Shown here: one piece after another, positions 18,046-27,628 of the stretch
Numbering within the stretch: position 1 is the stretch's first letter
How the letters are laid out: the number at the start of each line of letters is the position of its first letter
From: Halovivax cerinus
GTDB taxonomy: Archaea > Halobacteriota > Halobacteria > Halobacteriales > Natrialbaceae
Direction: 5' to 3'
Assembly (NCBI RefSeq): GCF_024498195.1
Contig: NZ_CP101824.1
Coordinates: forward strand, 3,162,001-3,226,000
Length of the DNA stretch: 64,000 bases
Translations under genes and position numbers: made by a program
The notes under the pieces: generated by a model
Database searches by the model: none
The model's input: the letters and a program-made list of their open reading frames with translations, nothing else
Told to the model about the DNA's origin: nothing

Positions 18046-18252
18046 ATGGCCGACGAAACGGAACGAGAGGATGCGGACGACGCGAAACGAGAGAATTCGG
18101 ACGACGCTGGATCGACATCCGATGACGCACAACACACGCCACGAGAGACGGCACCGATGAGCGACTTCGAGGCGAAAAACGCAGCGATCGGCGCGGCGAT
18201 ACTCGTCGTCGGACTCGGTGTGAGTATCGGCGTTCCCCTGTTCGTCCTGTAA
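18046..18252 (+). CDS. Small single-span membrane protein (DUF7550-like)
   Basis: 68 residues. The first 35 are highly acidic and low-complexity. RETAPMSDF follows, and then one hydrophobic helix (AAIGAAILVVGLGVSIGVPL) reaches almost to the C-terminus. The ETAPM motif before a single helix is a recurring pattern in tiny haloarchaeal membrane proteins. It could be a subunit or regulator of a membrane complex; nothing more can be said. Confidence 0.6.
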   Translation: MADETEREDADDAKRENSDDAGSTSDDAQHTPRETAPMSDFEAKNAAIGAAILVVGLGVSIGVPLFVL

Positions 18253-18260
18253 CGCGTCGG

Positions 18261-18473
18261 TCAGAAGACGTATTCGTCGTCGTGTCCCATCATTCCGTCG
18301 TCTTCGAATCCCGGTTCCTCCTCGTCCTGCGGACCGCTCGTTTTGTAGGCCTTTATCCCAGTCGAGAGCAAGTCTTCGACCGCCTCTTCCCGATTGACGA
18401 ACTCGCCGCGTTCGACCATCTGGGCGATCTGCATCTCTAGGTGTTCCGGGATCGTGAGCTCAACTTTCGGCAT
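18261..18473 (-). CDS. Small RHH-like protein (DUF7120-like)
   Basis: 70 residues from the ATG at 18473. The upstream in-frame ATG at 18500 is rejected because CTTAAATG (about 18499-18506, minus strand) is a TATA box placed for a leaderless start at 18473. PKVELTIPEHLEMQIAQMVE, followed by a helix and an acidic Gly-rich tail, gives strand-helix-helix of ribbon-helix-helix type (MPKVELTIPE as the strand). It may be a DNA-binding dimer, but the acidic tail is unusual. Confidence 0.7.
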   Translation of the reverse strand: MPKVELTIPEHLEMQIAQMVERGEFVNREEAVEDLLSTGIKAYKTSGPQDEEEPGFEDDGMMGHDDEYVF

Positions 18474-18709
18474 CTGATTCGGGTTTCGGTGGAGGGGCAT
18501 TTAAGTTTGACGGGGAACTTACACAGGTGGGAACGGACGCCTGACTGGTGAATGCGACAGTTTGGTGTACGATACGCGACACACCGACGAGCACCCCACC
18601 CGAACCGGGGCGTGGAGACGAATACAGGTGGGTCCACCGATCCCGGCTCCGTCCGGAACGAAGCCGACCTATCACGACTGACTGACGACCGAGCGTCGAC
18701 GATCGGTCG

Positions 18710-19006
18710 TCAGGCGTTCCCCATTACCGAGTCGATCGTCTGCTTGATCGAACGACCGGGTTCCGTTATCATCGACAGCCGGTTGTTCATCCGATGCTGC
18801 ATGAAGTAACTGGCGAACGCCAGGATCGTCGGCGGCCAGAGTCCGACGAAGAGTCCACGTTCTTTCTCCCCCTTGAGGAAGAAGTAGTACCACGAGAGTC
18901 CGACAGAGGCGGCGGCTGCCATGACCGCTGGCCCCATCGCTTCCGACCCGGCTTCGACGGGCTCCGTTGTCGTCGACTGATCGCGCATCAATTGTTTCGT
19001 TGCCAT
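18710..19006 (-). CDS. Small conserved membrane protein
   Basis: 98 residues from the ATG at 19006 (MATKQLMRDQ). Two hydrophobic helices are visible: AVMAAAASVGLSWYYFFLKG and FVGLWPPTILAFASYFMQHR. The C-terminal RSIKQTIDSVMGNA is amphipathic. Many haloarchaea have such a protein. No catalytic or transport motif is visible. Confidence 0.65.
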   Translation of the reverse strand: MATKQLMRDQSTTTEPVEAGSEAMGPAVMAAAASVGLSWYYFFLKGEKERGLFVGLWPPTILAFASYFMQHRMNNRLSMITEPGRSIKQTIDSVMGNA

Positions 19007-19283
19007 GCGAGAGCATCGGTCGGCCACGTCGCACTTGGTTATCCCCACCGTATCGGTTCGCCGACGATTGAGGGTCACGTCGTCGGACCGTTTCAGCGGG
19101 TTTCACGGGCCGTGGCGTGCCCGTAATCCCTCGTTAGCTCCCAGGTTCCGACGGCTTCAGTCACGCACGAAACGGATCACCCCGACGGTGCCAGATCGGA
19201 CGAGAATGGCTCCGATCGAGGGACGACGAGGGGTGGTCGGGTAAAACCACCACACCTACGGTCCCGACCACGTACGATATGGT

Positions 19284-19874
19284 ATGAAAGACGTCACCGA
19301 TCTCCACCGGGAGTTCGACGGTGAACGGCTTCCACCCGGCCAGCGGGAGACGACGGCCTTCCCCGTCCTCAGCAAAGGGGAGACGCCGGCAGTGAATCGC
19401 GACGAGTGGGAACTCTCTCTCACCGGAGCGGTAGCGTCGCCGCGGACACTCACCTGGGAGGAGTTTCGAGCACTTCCATCGGAGACCCAACGCCAGGACT
19501 TTCACTGCGTGACCGGCTGGAGTCGATTCGACTGCACGTTCACGGGTGTCACGTTTCCGACCCTCGCCTCGCTCGTCGGGGTCGACGACGACGCGGTCCA
19601 CGTCCTGTTCTCGGCCAGCGACGGGTACACCACCGACCTCCCGCTCGAAGACTGTCTGCGCGAGGAAGTCATGCTCGCGTGGGAGCTAGACGGTGAAACG
19701 CTGCCCGCCGACCACGGTGGGCCAGTGCGCGTCGTCACCCCACACCGGTACGCGTACAAGGGGGCGAAGTGGGTCGACGGAATCGAGTTTCTCACCGAGC
19801 CGGCGCTCGGTTTCTGGGAACGACGGGGGTACTCCGAGACGGCGAATCCCTGGAACGAGGAGCGATATAGTTAG
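19284..19874 (+). CDS. Sulfite-oxidase-fold molybdopterin oxidoreductase
   Basis: 196 residues matching the single molybdopterin-binding domain of the SUOX/YedY superfamily. The molybdenum-ligating cysteine is in DFHCVTGWS (about residue 74). Further cofactor-contact motifs are FSASDGYTTDLPLED, GPVRVVTPHRYAYKGAKWV and GFWERRGYS at the end. No Tat signal is visible, so it is probably cytoplasmic. It lies just upstream of menF but has no known link to menaquinone. The substrate (a sulfoxide or sulfite-like compound) is undetermined. Confidence 0.85.
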   Translation: MKDVTDLHREFDGERLPPGQRETTAFPVLSKGETPAVNRDEWELSLTGAVASPRTLTWEEFRALPSETQRQDFHCVTGWSRFDCTFTGVTFPTLASLVGVDDDAVHVLFSASDGYTTDLPLEDCLREEVMLAWELDGETLPADHGGPVRVVTPHRYAYKGAKWVDGIEFLTEPALGFWERRGYSETANPWNEERYS

Positions 19875-19906
19875 GCTGAAGGCAGTTCCCTCCCGATGAC
19901 CCTGCA

Positions 19907-21316
19907 ATGGTATCCGCCCCGGGTGGGCACACCGCGTCGTCGACGACCGAACGACCCGCACTCACGAGTCGAAGCCGCCGACTCGGGGACGGCTCGATAG
20001 CGGGCATCCTCGACACCGTCGACGACCACGGGCACTGCTGGTCGGCGCCCGACGGCCTCGAACTCGTCGGTCGAGGCGTCGCTACCGAGCTCACCGTCAC
20101 GCGACCGGATCGGATCGAACGCGTCCGCGACCGGGCCGCGGAACTCTTCGCCGGTATCGATCACGACGGACCGCCGGCGAGTCGACCTCGCGCCGTCGGC
20201 GGGTTCACCTTCCACGGCGCGCGCGAAGGGGGTTCTCCACCGAATCGGACCGACGAGACGTCGCGAGATCGAGTAGACGAGACCGCACCCGGTGCCCGGC
20301 GGGCGATGTGGCGTGGGTTCCCCCCGGCCAGGTTCGTCGTCCCGACCGTGCAAGTGACGGTCGACGATGGCGAGCGGTGGGTGACCGTCGTCGACCGGGA
20401 GGACGAGGTGGCCGACCGCCTCGGGGACGTCGTGTCCGCGCTCGAATCGGCGCCCCGTGACCGGACCGACGGTCCGACACCGACGATAGAGAACAGAGCA
20501 CGATCGACGACCACCGACGAGTGGCACCGACAGGTCGACGAAGCCGTCCACGCGATAGCGACGACCGACCTGGAAAAGATCGTCCTCGCCCAGGCACTGA
20601 CCGTGGATCTCGACCAGCCCGTCGATCCGATATCGACGCTCGGACGGCTGGGAGGACGCTACCCCGAGTGCTATCGATTCTCGTTCGACGGGACCGCCGG
20701 TGGAACCTTCTTCGGCGCACCCCCCGAACGGCTGATCGCGAAGCGGGGCGATCGATTCGAGACCGAAGCGCTCGCCGGTTCGGTTCCCCGGGGCGAAACG
20801 CCGGACGAGGACTCCGCCCACGCCGAACGGCTCCGCCACAGCGACAAACTCGACGCCGAACACGCGTTCGTCGTCGATGCAATTCGCTCTAACCTCGACC
20901 CAATCGCCGAGTCGCTCACCGTCGATACCCAGCAGATCAAGCGACTCGCGACGATACAGCACCTCCAAACGCCGATGTTCGGGCGACTCGACGGCGGCAC
21001 GCACGTCCTCGACGTCGTCGCTGCGCTCCACCCGACGCCGGCCGTCGGCGGCGTCCCGCAATCACGGGCATGTGAGAGTATCCGGTCGATCGAACCGATC
21101 GACCGCGGGTGGTACGCTGCCCCGATCGGCTGGTTCGACGCACACGGAGACGGTGAGTTCGCCGTCGGAATCAGATCCGGCGTGGCGAACGGGACGGCCC
21201 TCTCGGTGTTCGCCGGGAACGGGATCGTCGCCGGCAGCGACGCGGCCGAGGAGGCCGACGAGATCGAACTCAAGCTCCGCTCGATCATAGACGAGTTCGG
21301 GCGAGAAACCGCATGA
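19907..21316 (+). CDS. menF: Isochorismate synthase MenF
   Basis: 469 residues of the chorismate-binding family. It converts chorismate to isochorismate, the entry step to menaquinone. Hallmarks are KIVLAQALTVD, FETEALAGSVPRGETPDED, LQTPMFGRL, LHPTPAVGGVP and the C-terminal FAVGIRSGVANGTALSVFAGNGIVAGSD-type block with Mg-binding acidic residues. The start at 19907 is one of several possible ATGs. The stop overlaps the menD ATG (ATGA), so MenF and MenD, successive enzymes, are coupled. Confidence 0.92.
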   Translation: MVSAPGGHTASSTTERPALTSRSRRLGDGSIAGILDTVDDHGHCWSAPDGLELVGRGVATELTVTRPDRIERVRDRAAELFAGIDHDGPPASRPRAVGGFTFHGAREGGSPPNRTDETSRDRVDETAPGARRAMWRGFPPARFVVPTVQVTVDDGERWVTVVDREDEVADRLGDVVSALESAPRDRTDGPTPTIENRARSTTTDEWHRQVDEAVHAIATTDLEKIVLAQALTVDLDQPVDPISTLGRLGGRYPECYRFSFDGTAGGTFFGAPPERLIAKRGDRFETEALAGSVPRGETPDEDSAHAERLRHSDKLDAEHAFVVDAIRSNLDPIAESLTVDTQQIKRLATIQHLQTPMFGRLDGGTHVLDVVAALHPTPAVGGVPQSRACESIRSIEPIDRGWYAAPIGWFDAHGDGEFAVGIRSGVANGTALSVFAGNGIVAGSDAAEEADEIELKLRSIIDEFGRETA

Positions 21317-23094
21317 CAGACGTCAACCCGGCGACGCTGTGGGGGCGCACTATCGTTTCCGAACTGGCCGCGGGCGGGCTCGAACACGTCTGCATCGCCC
21401 CCGGAAGCCGGTCCACACCCCTCACCGCCGCGTTTGCGGCACACGAGGACGTCACTGTCCACTCACACCTGGACGAACGGTCGGCAGGCTTCTACGCCCT
21501 CGGCCGCGGTCGCCGGACGAGTGAGCCGACCGCACTCGTCTGTACCTCTGGGACCGCCGCTGCGAACGTCCACCCGGCCGTCATCGAGGCCGATACCGGC
21601 CGCGTGCCGCTGCTCGTACTCACCGCCGATCGGCCGGCAGAACTCGCAGACAGTGGAGCGAACCAGACCATCGACCAGACGAAGCTCTACGGCGATTCGG
21701 TTCGGTGGTACGCGCAGTTGCCCGAACCGGTCCCGAACGAGCGGACCCTCGCGAGCGTCCGAACGACGGTCGCCAGGGCGCTCGGACGCGCCTCCGACAC
21801 GCCGAGCGGACCCGTCCACCTGAACTGCCCGTTCGCCAAGCCGCTCGATCCGGATCCGACGGCGGAGCCGATCCCTCGCGAGCAGCTCGACCCGTTGCTC
21901 GAACAGTCCCGAAACGGCCCGTACGTTTCGACCACGAACGGAACGGTCTCGACGGACTCCGACACCGTGGACTCGCTCGTCGACGCGCTCGAAGACGCCG
22001 ACCGTCCGCTGTTCGTCGCCGGACCCGCAGATCCCGAGGCGCTCTCGAATCACGCCACCTGGCGGGATCCGCTCGTCGAGCTAGCGGAATCGATCGGGGC
22101 ACCCATCCTGGCAGACCCGCTCTCGGCCGTTCGATTCGGCCCCGGCGCGTCGTCTCCCACCGTGTGCGGCGGATACGACGCCTACGTAGACGCCCTCCCG
22201 GATCCGGATTGCGTCGTCCGAATCGGTGCCTCACCGACGTCGAAACGGCTCAGACGGGCACTCAAAGACGCGAACTGCCGTCAATTCGTCGTGGATCCGG
22301 CTGGATCGTGGCGCGAGGCGACGTTCAGCGCGACCGATCTGGTCGTCGCAGCTCCGTCGACGCTGCTCCCCGAACTCGCTACGCGTGTCGGTGCGAGGCA
22401 GGCGTCGACATCGGACGGCGACTGGTTGGGCCACTTCACGGACGCGGAGCGGACCGTCGACGAGGCGGTCGACCGACAGCGATCGGCCGACGCGCTCGCC
22501 TCGTCACCCGTCGAAGGGAGCGTTCTCGCCACGGTTCTCGAGCGAGCGCCTGACCCGTCGACCGTGTTCGTCTCGAACAGCATGCCGATCCGCGACGCCG
22601 ACCTGTTCGGACGGCCGCGCGAGGCGTCGCTCACCGTCCTGGCGAACCGGGGCGCAAGCGGTATCGACGGCATCGTTAGCACGGCACTCGGGGCAGGGAG
22701 TGCCACGGACGATCCGCTCACGCTCGTCACGGGTGATCTCGCGTTCTACCACGACAGCAACGGCCTCCTCGCACTCTCACGGTGTCCCGTCGACGCGACG
22801 ATCGTCCTCGTCCACAACGACGGGGGCGGCATCTTCCACAAACTCCCTATCGAAGCCCACGACCCACCCTTCACCGCACAGTTCAAGACGCCACACGGGC
22901 TCGACTTCGAACCGTTCGGCTCGGTGTACGGGTTCGACTACGTCAGTGCAGACCCAGAGACGTTCGAACGGACGTACGCAAATGCCGTCTCGACCGACGG
23001 AACGACGGTCGTCGCCGTCCACTTCGACGCGGCGTCGAGTCACCGACGGCGGGAAACCCTGCTCGATACGGTGACGTCCCGCGTCTCGGAGTGA
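21313..23094 (+). CDS. menD: SEPHCHC synthase MenD
   Basis: 593 residues. It is the ThDP-dependent enzyme joining 2-oxoglutarate to isochorismate to form 2-succinyl-5-enolpyruvyl-6-hydroxy-3-cyclohexene-1-carboxylate. The N-terminal Pyr domain has CIAPGSRSTPLT, LDERSAGFYALG and VCTSGTAAANVHPAV. The C-terminal PP domain has NRGASGIDG and the ThDP/Mg motif GDLAFYHDSNGLL, followed by NDGGGIFH. Length is normal. It starts inside the menF stop codon and is convergent with the J-domain gene downstream. Confidence 0.95.
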   Translation: MTDVNPATLWGRTIVSELAAGGLEHVCIAPGSRSTPLTAAFAAHEDVTVHSHLDERSAGFYALGRGRRTSEPTALVCTSGTAAANVHPAVIEADTGRVPLLVLTADRPAELADSGANQTIDQTKLYGDSVRWYAQLPEPVPNERTLASVRTTVARALGRASDTPSGPVHLNCPFAKPLDPDPTAEPIPREQLDPLLEQSRNGPYVSTTNGTVSTDSDTVDSLVDALEDADRPLFVAGPADPEALSNHATWRDPLVELAESIGAPILADPLSAVRFGPGASSPTVCGGYDAYVDALPDPDCVVRIGASPTSKRLRRALKDANCRQFVVDPAGSWREATFSATDLVVAAPSTLLPELATRVGARQASTSDGDWLGHFTDAERTVDEAVDRQRSADALASSPVEGSVLATVLERAPDPSTVFVSNSMPIRDADLFGRPREASLTVLANRGASGIDGIVSTALGAGSATDDPLTLVTGDLAFYHDSNGLLALSRCPVDATIVLVHNDGGGIFHKLPIEAHDPPFTAQFKTPHGLDFEPFGSVYGFDYVSADPETFERTYANAVSTDGTTVVAVHFDAASSHRRRETLLDTVTSRVSE

Positions 23095-23187
23095 GAGTCG
23101 ACGACTCGTGGCCGAGGACGATCACCATGAAGGCTCGATGTCCCGCGCCACCGGGCACGGATGCCAGGAACCTGCACTGATCACCGA

Positions 23188-24177
23188 TCAGTGCGTCAAC
23201 ACCCACCATACCGCGAGCGCGTACCCGAACGGAATCCAGAATCCGCCCAGAACACCGAGGGCCAGCGGCGACAGGGGTGAGACGGGGCGACCGATCGCGA
23301 ACCAGGCCGACGCCAGGAGGCTCAGGCTCCCGAACACGCAAAGCGCGACTCGCGGCGTCGTCAGGAGATATCCGATCACGAGGAGGGTACAGGCGCCGAT
23401 ACACAGGTTGACGGGCCACGGGAAGACCGGCGTGATCGTCCCGTAGACCAGGACCGGATAGATGGCGGCGATACCGGCCCCCACGACGATCGTCGAGCCG
23501 TCGAGTGGTCTGAACGGACGCTTGAGTTCGACCTCGTCGTCCCACTGTGTCACGACGTACCCGGATCGACCCGATCCGGTCCCGGCGGTCGACCCGTGCG
23601 CCCACGGGTCACGACCGGCCCGTTGACGATAGCTCGACTCTCGCCTGCCGCCCGAGCCGGTGGAACGCGCGAACCCGGATCGCGACCCCTGTCGAGTTCC
23701 ATTCCCGAACGACGATCCCGAATCGCCCACGGATCCCGATCCACCGGTGTCCGTTCGCCACCGTTCTCGACGTGCGCGGTCACGACGTGCGCGATGACGA
23801 GCGTGATGGCTCGGTCCCGATGGGTCGGCGGTCGACGCGCGATCCCGGGATGCGTACCGCTCCCACCACCCCTCGTCCGGCCAGCCACGGTCGGTCCCGA
23901 CGGGTTCGTCACCGGAATCGTCGTTCGCGGCCGACCGGGACGCGTCGCTCCCGGACGCGACGTACCCATCGTGCCCGAGTCGATCGTACCGGGCCCGCTC
24001 CAATTCGTCCGTGAGGACGTCGGCGGCGGTCGTCACTCGTGAGAATCGTTCGGCCGCGTCGGGGGCGTCGTTGTGGTCCGGATGGGTCTCTAGGACACGC
24101 TCGCGGTAGGCGCGTTCGATCACCGCGACCGAGGCGTCCGGATCGACGCCGAGTACATCGTAGTAAGTCTCGCCCAT
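23188..24177 (-). CDS. Membrane-anchored J-domain protein
   Basis: 329 residues from the ATG at 24177 (MGETYYDVLG); the longer reading frame adds an unlikely basic leader. The N-terminal 70 residues are a complete J domain with the essential HPD in THPDHND, so it should stimulate an Hsp70 (DnaK). A middle Gly/Ser/Arg-rich segment of about 110 residues follows. The last about 105 residues contain four hydrophobic helices. It lacks the zinc fingers and substrate domain of DnaJ, so it is a type III J-protein tethered to the membrane. It sits inverted between menD and menB. Confidence 0.85.
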   Translation of the reverse strand: MGETYYDVLGVDPDASVAVIERAYRERVLETHPDHNDAPDAAERFSRVTTAADVLTDELERARYDRLGHDGYVASGSDASRSAANDDSGDEPVGTDRGWPDEGWWERYASRDRASTADPSGPSHHARHRARRDRARRERWRTDTGGSGSVGDSGSSFGNGTRQGSRSGFARSTGSGGRRESSYRQRAGRDPWAHGSTAGTGSGRSGYVVTQWDDEVELKRPFRPLDGSTIVVGAGIAAIYPVLVYGTITPVFPWPVNLCIGACTLLVIGYLLTTPRVALCVFGSLSLLASAWFAIGRPVSPLSPLALGVLGGFWIPFGYALAVWWVLTH

Positions 24178-24364
24178 CCGTTTCCGCTTCGTACCGAGGC
24201 AGACGTAAAAAATCAATCGCAACGGCAGTCAATTTTGCATTCCGAAACCCAGGGAGGTAGAACATTCCGGATTTCGTCACCCCGATCGACGACAGGACCG
24301 ACTCTGACATAACGTCGAAACCGTCACGGGAACCTATTTGGGTCGGACGCCGAAGAAGACGGTA

Positions 24365-25252
<888 letters not shown>

Positions 25253-25312
25253 CCGGCAGCAGCGTGCACCGTCACGTGGGTGAGAGTCGACCACGACCCA
25301 GCGCCCGATAAC

Positions 25313-25509
25313 GGATCGACGGTCCCGTGTACAGAGGACCGAATCGGATCGACGGTCCCGTGTACAGACGACCGAATCGGATCGACGGTCCCGTGTACAG
25401 ACGACCGAATCGGATCGACGATCACGGGTACAGACGATCGACTTCGGATCGACGATCACGGGTACAGACGATCGAATTCGGATCGACGGTCACGCGAACG
25501 GATGGTCGA
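25313..25509. repeat. Tandem 33/34-bp repeats between menB and menA
   Basis: Units start with GGATCGACG at 25313, 25346, 25379, 25412 and 25446, with a partial unit from 25480. The first three are 33 bp and nearly identical; the next two are 34 bp and share different substitutions (ATCACGGGTACAGACGATCG). No unique spacers separate the units, so this is not a CRISPR array. The gap from 25253 to 25652 holds no credible gene besides. Confidence 0.9.
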
Positions 25510-25652
25510 AAACCCATCACCGACGGCGCGAGACACCGGTCGAAAACCGATGTCGATCACGGACAAAACGAACGAGCGACCGACGCGCGACCGAGCGTCG
25601 ATCCGACCGCAATGCCAACGTTGACACTCTCGGGGAACAACAGTATCGAGTA

Positions 25653-26588
25653 ATGACGACGGTCGAGCCGAACGTCTCTCGAAGCCGTGCGTGGCTGATG
25701 GCGGCCCGTCCACAGACGCTCCCCGCCGCGATCGCGCCTGTCGTCGTGGGGACGGGACTGGCCCTCCACGATCACGTCTTCGCCCTGGTTCCGGCGCTGT
25801 TCGCCGCTCTCGGGGCCGCACTCATCCAGATCGGTACGAACTTCGCCAACGACTACTACGACGCCAAACACGGCGCGGACACGGACGACCGCGAAGGGTT
25901 CACCCGCGTCACACAGACGGGCCTCATCCCGCCGGGACAGGTGAAACGAGCGGCGGTGACTACCTTCGCTCTCGCCATCCTCGCCGGCGTCTACCTGGTC
26001 TTCGTGGGCGGACTCCCGATCGTCGTGATCGGACTCTCGGGCGTCCTGTTCGGCTGGGCGTACACCGGCGGTCCCTACCCCCTCGGCTACCACGGTCTCG
26101 GCGACCTATTCGTGTTCGTGTACTTCGGCCTGGTCGCCGTCGCCGGCACGTACTACGTCCAGGCCGCCAGTCACGTCGTCGAGGGATTCCCCCTGACTCT
26201 TCCCCCAGACGCGATCACGACGGACTCGCTTCTGGCCGGCGTCCCGATCGGGGCGCTCGCGACAGCCATACTCGTCGTGAATAACCTCCGGGACGTCGAC
26301 ACGGACGCCGAAACCGGGAAGCGAACGCTCGCCGTGCGCTTCGGACGACGATTCACCAAGCTCCAGTGGACCGCACTCGTCGCCGTCGCCTACCTCGTGC
26401 CGATCGGACTCTGGACCGATCCTCACCTCGGCGCTGCCGTCCTGCTCCCACTCCTGACGATTCCACACGCCCTGCTGGTCGGTCGACTCGTCTGGCAGGA
26501 GGTGGACCTCAACTTCGCCCTCGAACGAACGGGAATGCTACTCACGCTGTACGCGCTCACCTTCGCCGGAGGACTGATTCTCTCGTGA
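25653..26588 (+). CDS. menA: 1,4-dihydroxy-2-naphthoate polyprenyltransferase MenA
   Basis: 311 residues, UbiA superfamily. It attaches the polyprenyl chain to DHNA in the membrane, giving demethylmenaquinone. The first Asp-rich motif is NDYYDAKHGAD at 66-76 and the second is NNLRDVDTDAETGKRTLAVRFG at about 210-231. Eight to nine hydrophobic helices are apparent. The stop overlaps the GTG start of menC (GTGA). Confidence 0.94.
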   Translation: MTTVEPNVSRSRAWLMAARPQTLPAAIAPVVVGTGLALHDHVFALVPALFAALGAALIQIGTNFANDYYDAKHGADTDDREGFTRVTQTGLIPPGQVKRAAVTTFALAILAGVYLVFVGGLPIVVIGLSGVLFGWAYTGGPYPLGYHGLGDLFVFVYFGLVAVAGTYYVQAASHVVEGFPLTLPPDAITTDSLLAGVPIGALATAILVVNNLRDVDTDAETGKRTLAVRFGRRFTKLQWTALVAVAYLVPIGLWTDPHLGAAVLLPLLTIPHALLVGRLVWQEVDLNFALERTGMLLTLYALTFAGGLILS

Positions 26589-27628
26589 GCCTCGACGTGA
26601 CGTACCGATCGTTTCGCTGTCCGCTCGATCGCCCCCTCCAGACGGCCGACGGAACGATAGACGAACGAGCCGGGTTCTTGATCCGGCTCACGGACGGGAC
26701 GGACACAGGCTACGGGGAATCCACGCCGCTCGCCGGGTGGACGGAATCACTCGACGAATGCCGCGAGGCACTCGACGACGCCGTAGACGCCCAGTCCAAC
26801 GGCCACGCCGCCGTACTCGACGCCGTCGACCACACCGCCGCCGATCGACACGGCATCTCGCTGGCGCTTGCGGACCTGGCCGCGACGCGTGACGCGAACC
26901 CACTGTATCGGGACCTCGGCGCCCTGGAACGAGTACCGCGCATTCCGGTCAACGCGACGATCGGCGACGGCGACGCCGACGAGACGGTCGACGCCGTCGA
27001 CCGAGCCGTCGACGACGGATTCCAGTGCTGCAAGCTCAAGGTCGGGCGGCGATCGGTCGCGGACGACGTCGAACGGGTCCGGCGCGTCAGGGAGACGTTC
27101 GGGGACGATCTCGACCTTCGCGTCGACGCGAACGGCGCCTGGACCTTCGACGAAGCCGAACGAGCGCTCGACGGGCTGAACGATCTCGACGTCTCGATCC
27201 TCGAACAACCTCTGCCAGCCGGCGCGCTCTCGGGACTCGCGGAGTTGCGCGGCAACGGTGTCGCGATCGCCGTCGACGAGGGCCTACTCGAACACGGCGT
27301 CGACGCCATCGAATCCGCGCACGCGGCCGACGTCTACGTCCTCAAGCCCATGGCGCTCGGCGGTGTCGACGTCGCCCGGCAGGTCGCCGCCTGGGTCGGC
27401 GAATCCGACCGGTCGGTGATCGTGACCACGACGATCGACGCCGTCGTCGCTCGAACCGCGGCCGTCCACCTCGCTGCGGCGATCCCGAACGTCCTCGCCT
27501 CCGGTGTCGCGACCGGGGACAGACTGGCCGAGGACCTCGCACGCGACCCCGTCTTCATCGACGGCGGAACAGCCGTGATACCACAAACGAAGGGATTAGG
27601 CGTCGAAAACGTCTGGGACGAACCGTGA
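26585..27628 (+). CDS. menC: o-Succinylbenzoate synthase MenC
   Basis: 347 residues with a GTG start at 26585 overlapping the menA stop; a longer open frame upstream runs through menA and is not real. It is an enolase-superfamily enzyme dehydrating SHCHC to o-succinylbenzoate. The catalytic Lys pair is represented by KLKVGRR. Metal ligands lie in LRVDANGAW, the SILEQPLP strand and AVDEG, and the second lysine in VYVLKPMALGG. GTG start and GTGA overlaps on both sides indicate tight coupling menA-menC-menE. Confidence 0.93.
   Translation: MSLDVTYRSFRCPLDRPLQTADGTIDERAGFLIRLTDGTDTGYGESTPLAGWTESLDECREALDDAVDAQSNGHAAVLDAVDHTAADRHGISLALADLAATRDANPLYRDLGALERVPRIPVNATIGDGDADETVDAVDRAVDDGFQCCKLKVGRRSVADDVERVRRVRETFGDDLDLRVDANGAWTFDEAERALDGLNDLDVSILEQPLPAGALSGLAELRGNGVAIAVDEGLLEHGVDAIESAHAADVYVLKPMALGGVDVARQVAAWVGESDRSVIVTTTIDAVVARTAAVHLAAAIPNVLASGVATGDRLAEDLARDPVFIDGGTAVIPQTKGLGVENVWDEP

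Noticed and set aside
25313-25509. Possible CRISPR array
   Set aside because: Units are contiguous with no unique spacers of 30-40 bp, and no cas gene is nearby. It is a plain tandem repeat.
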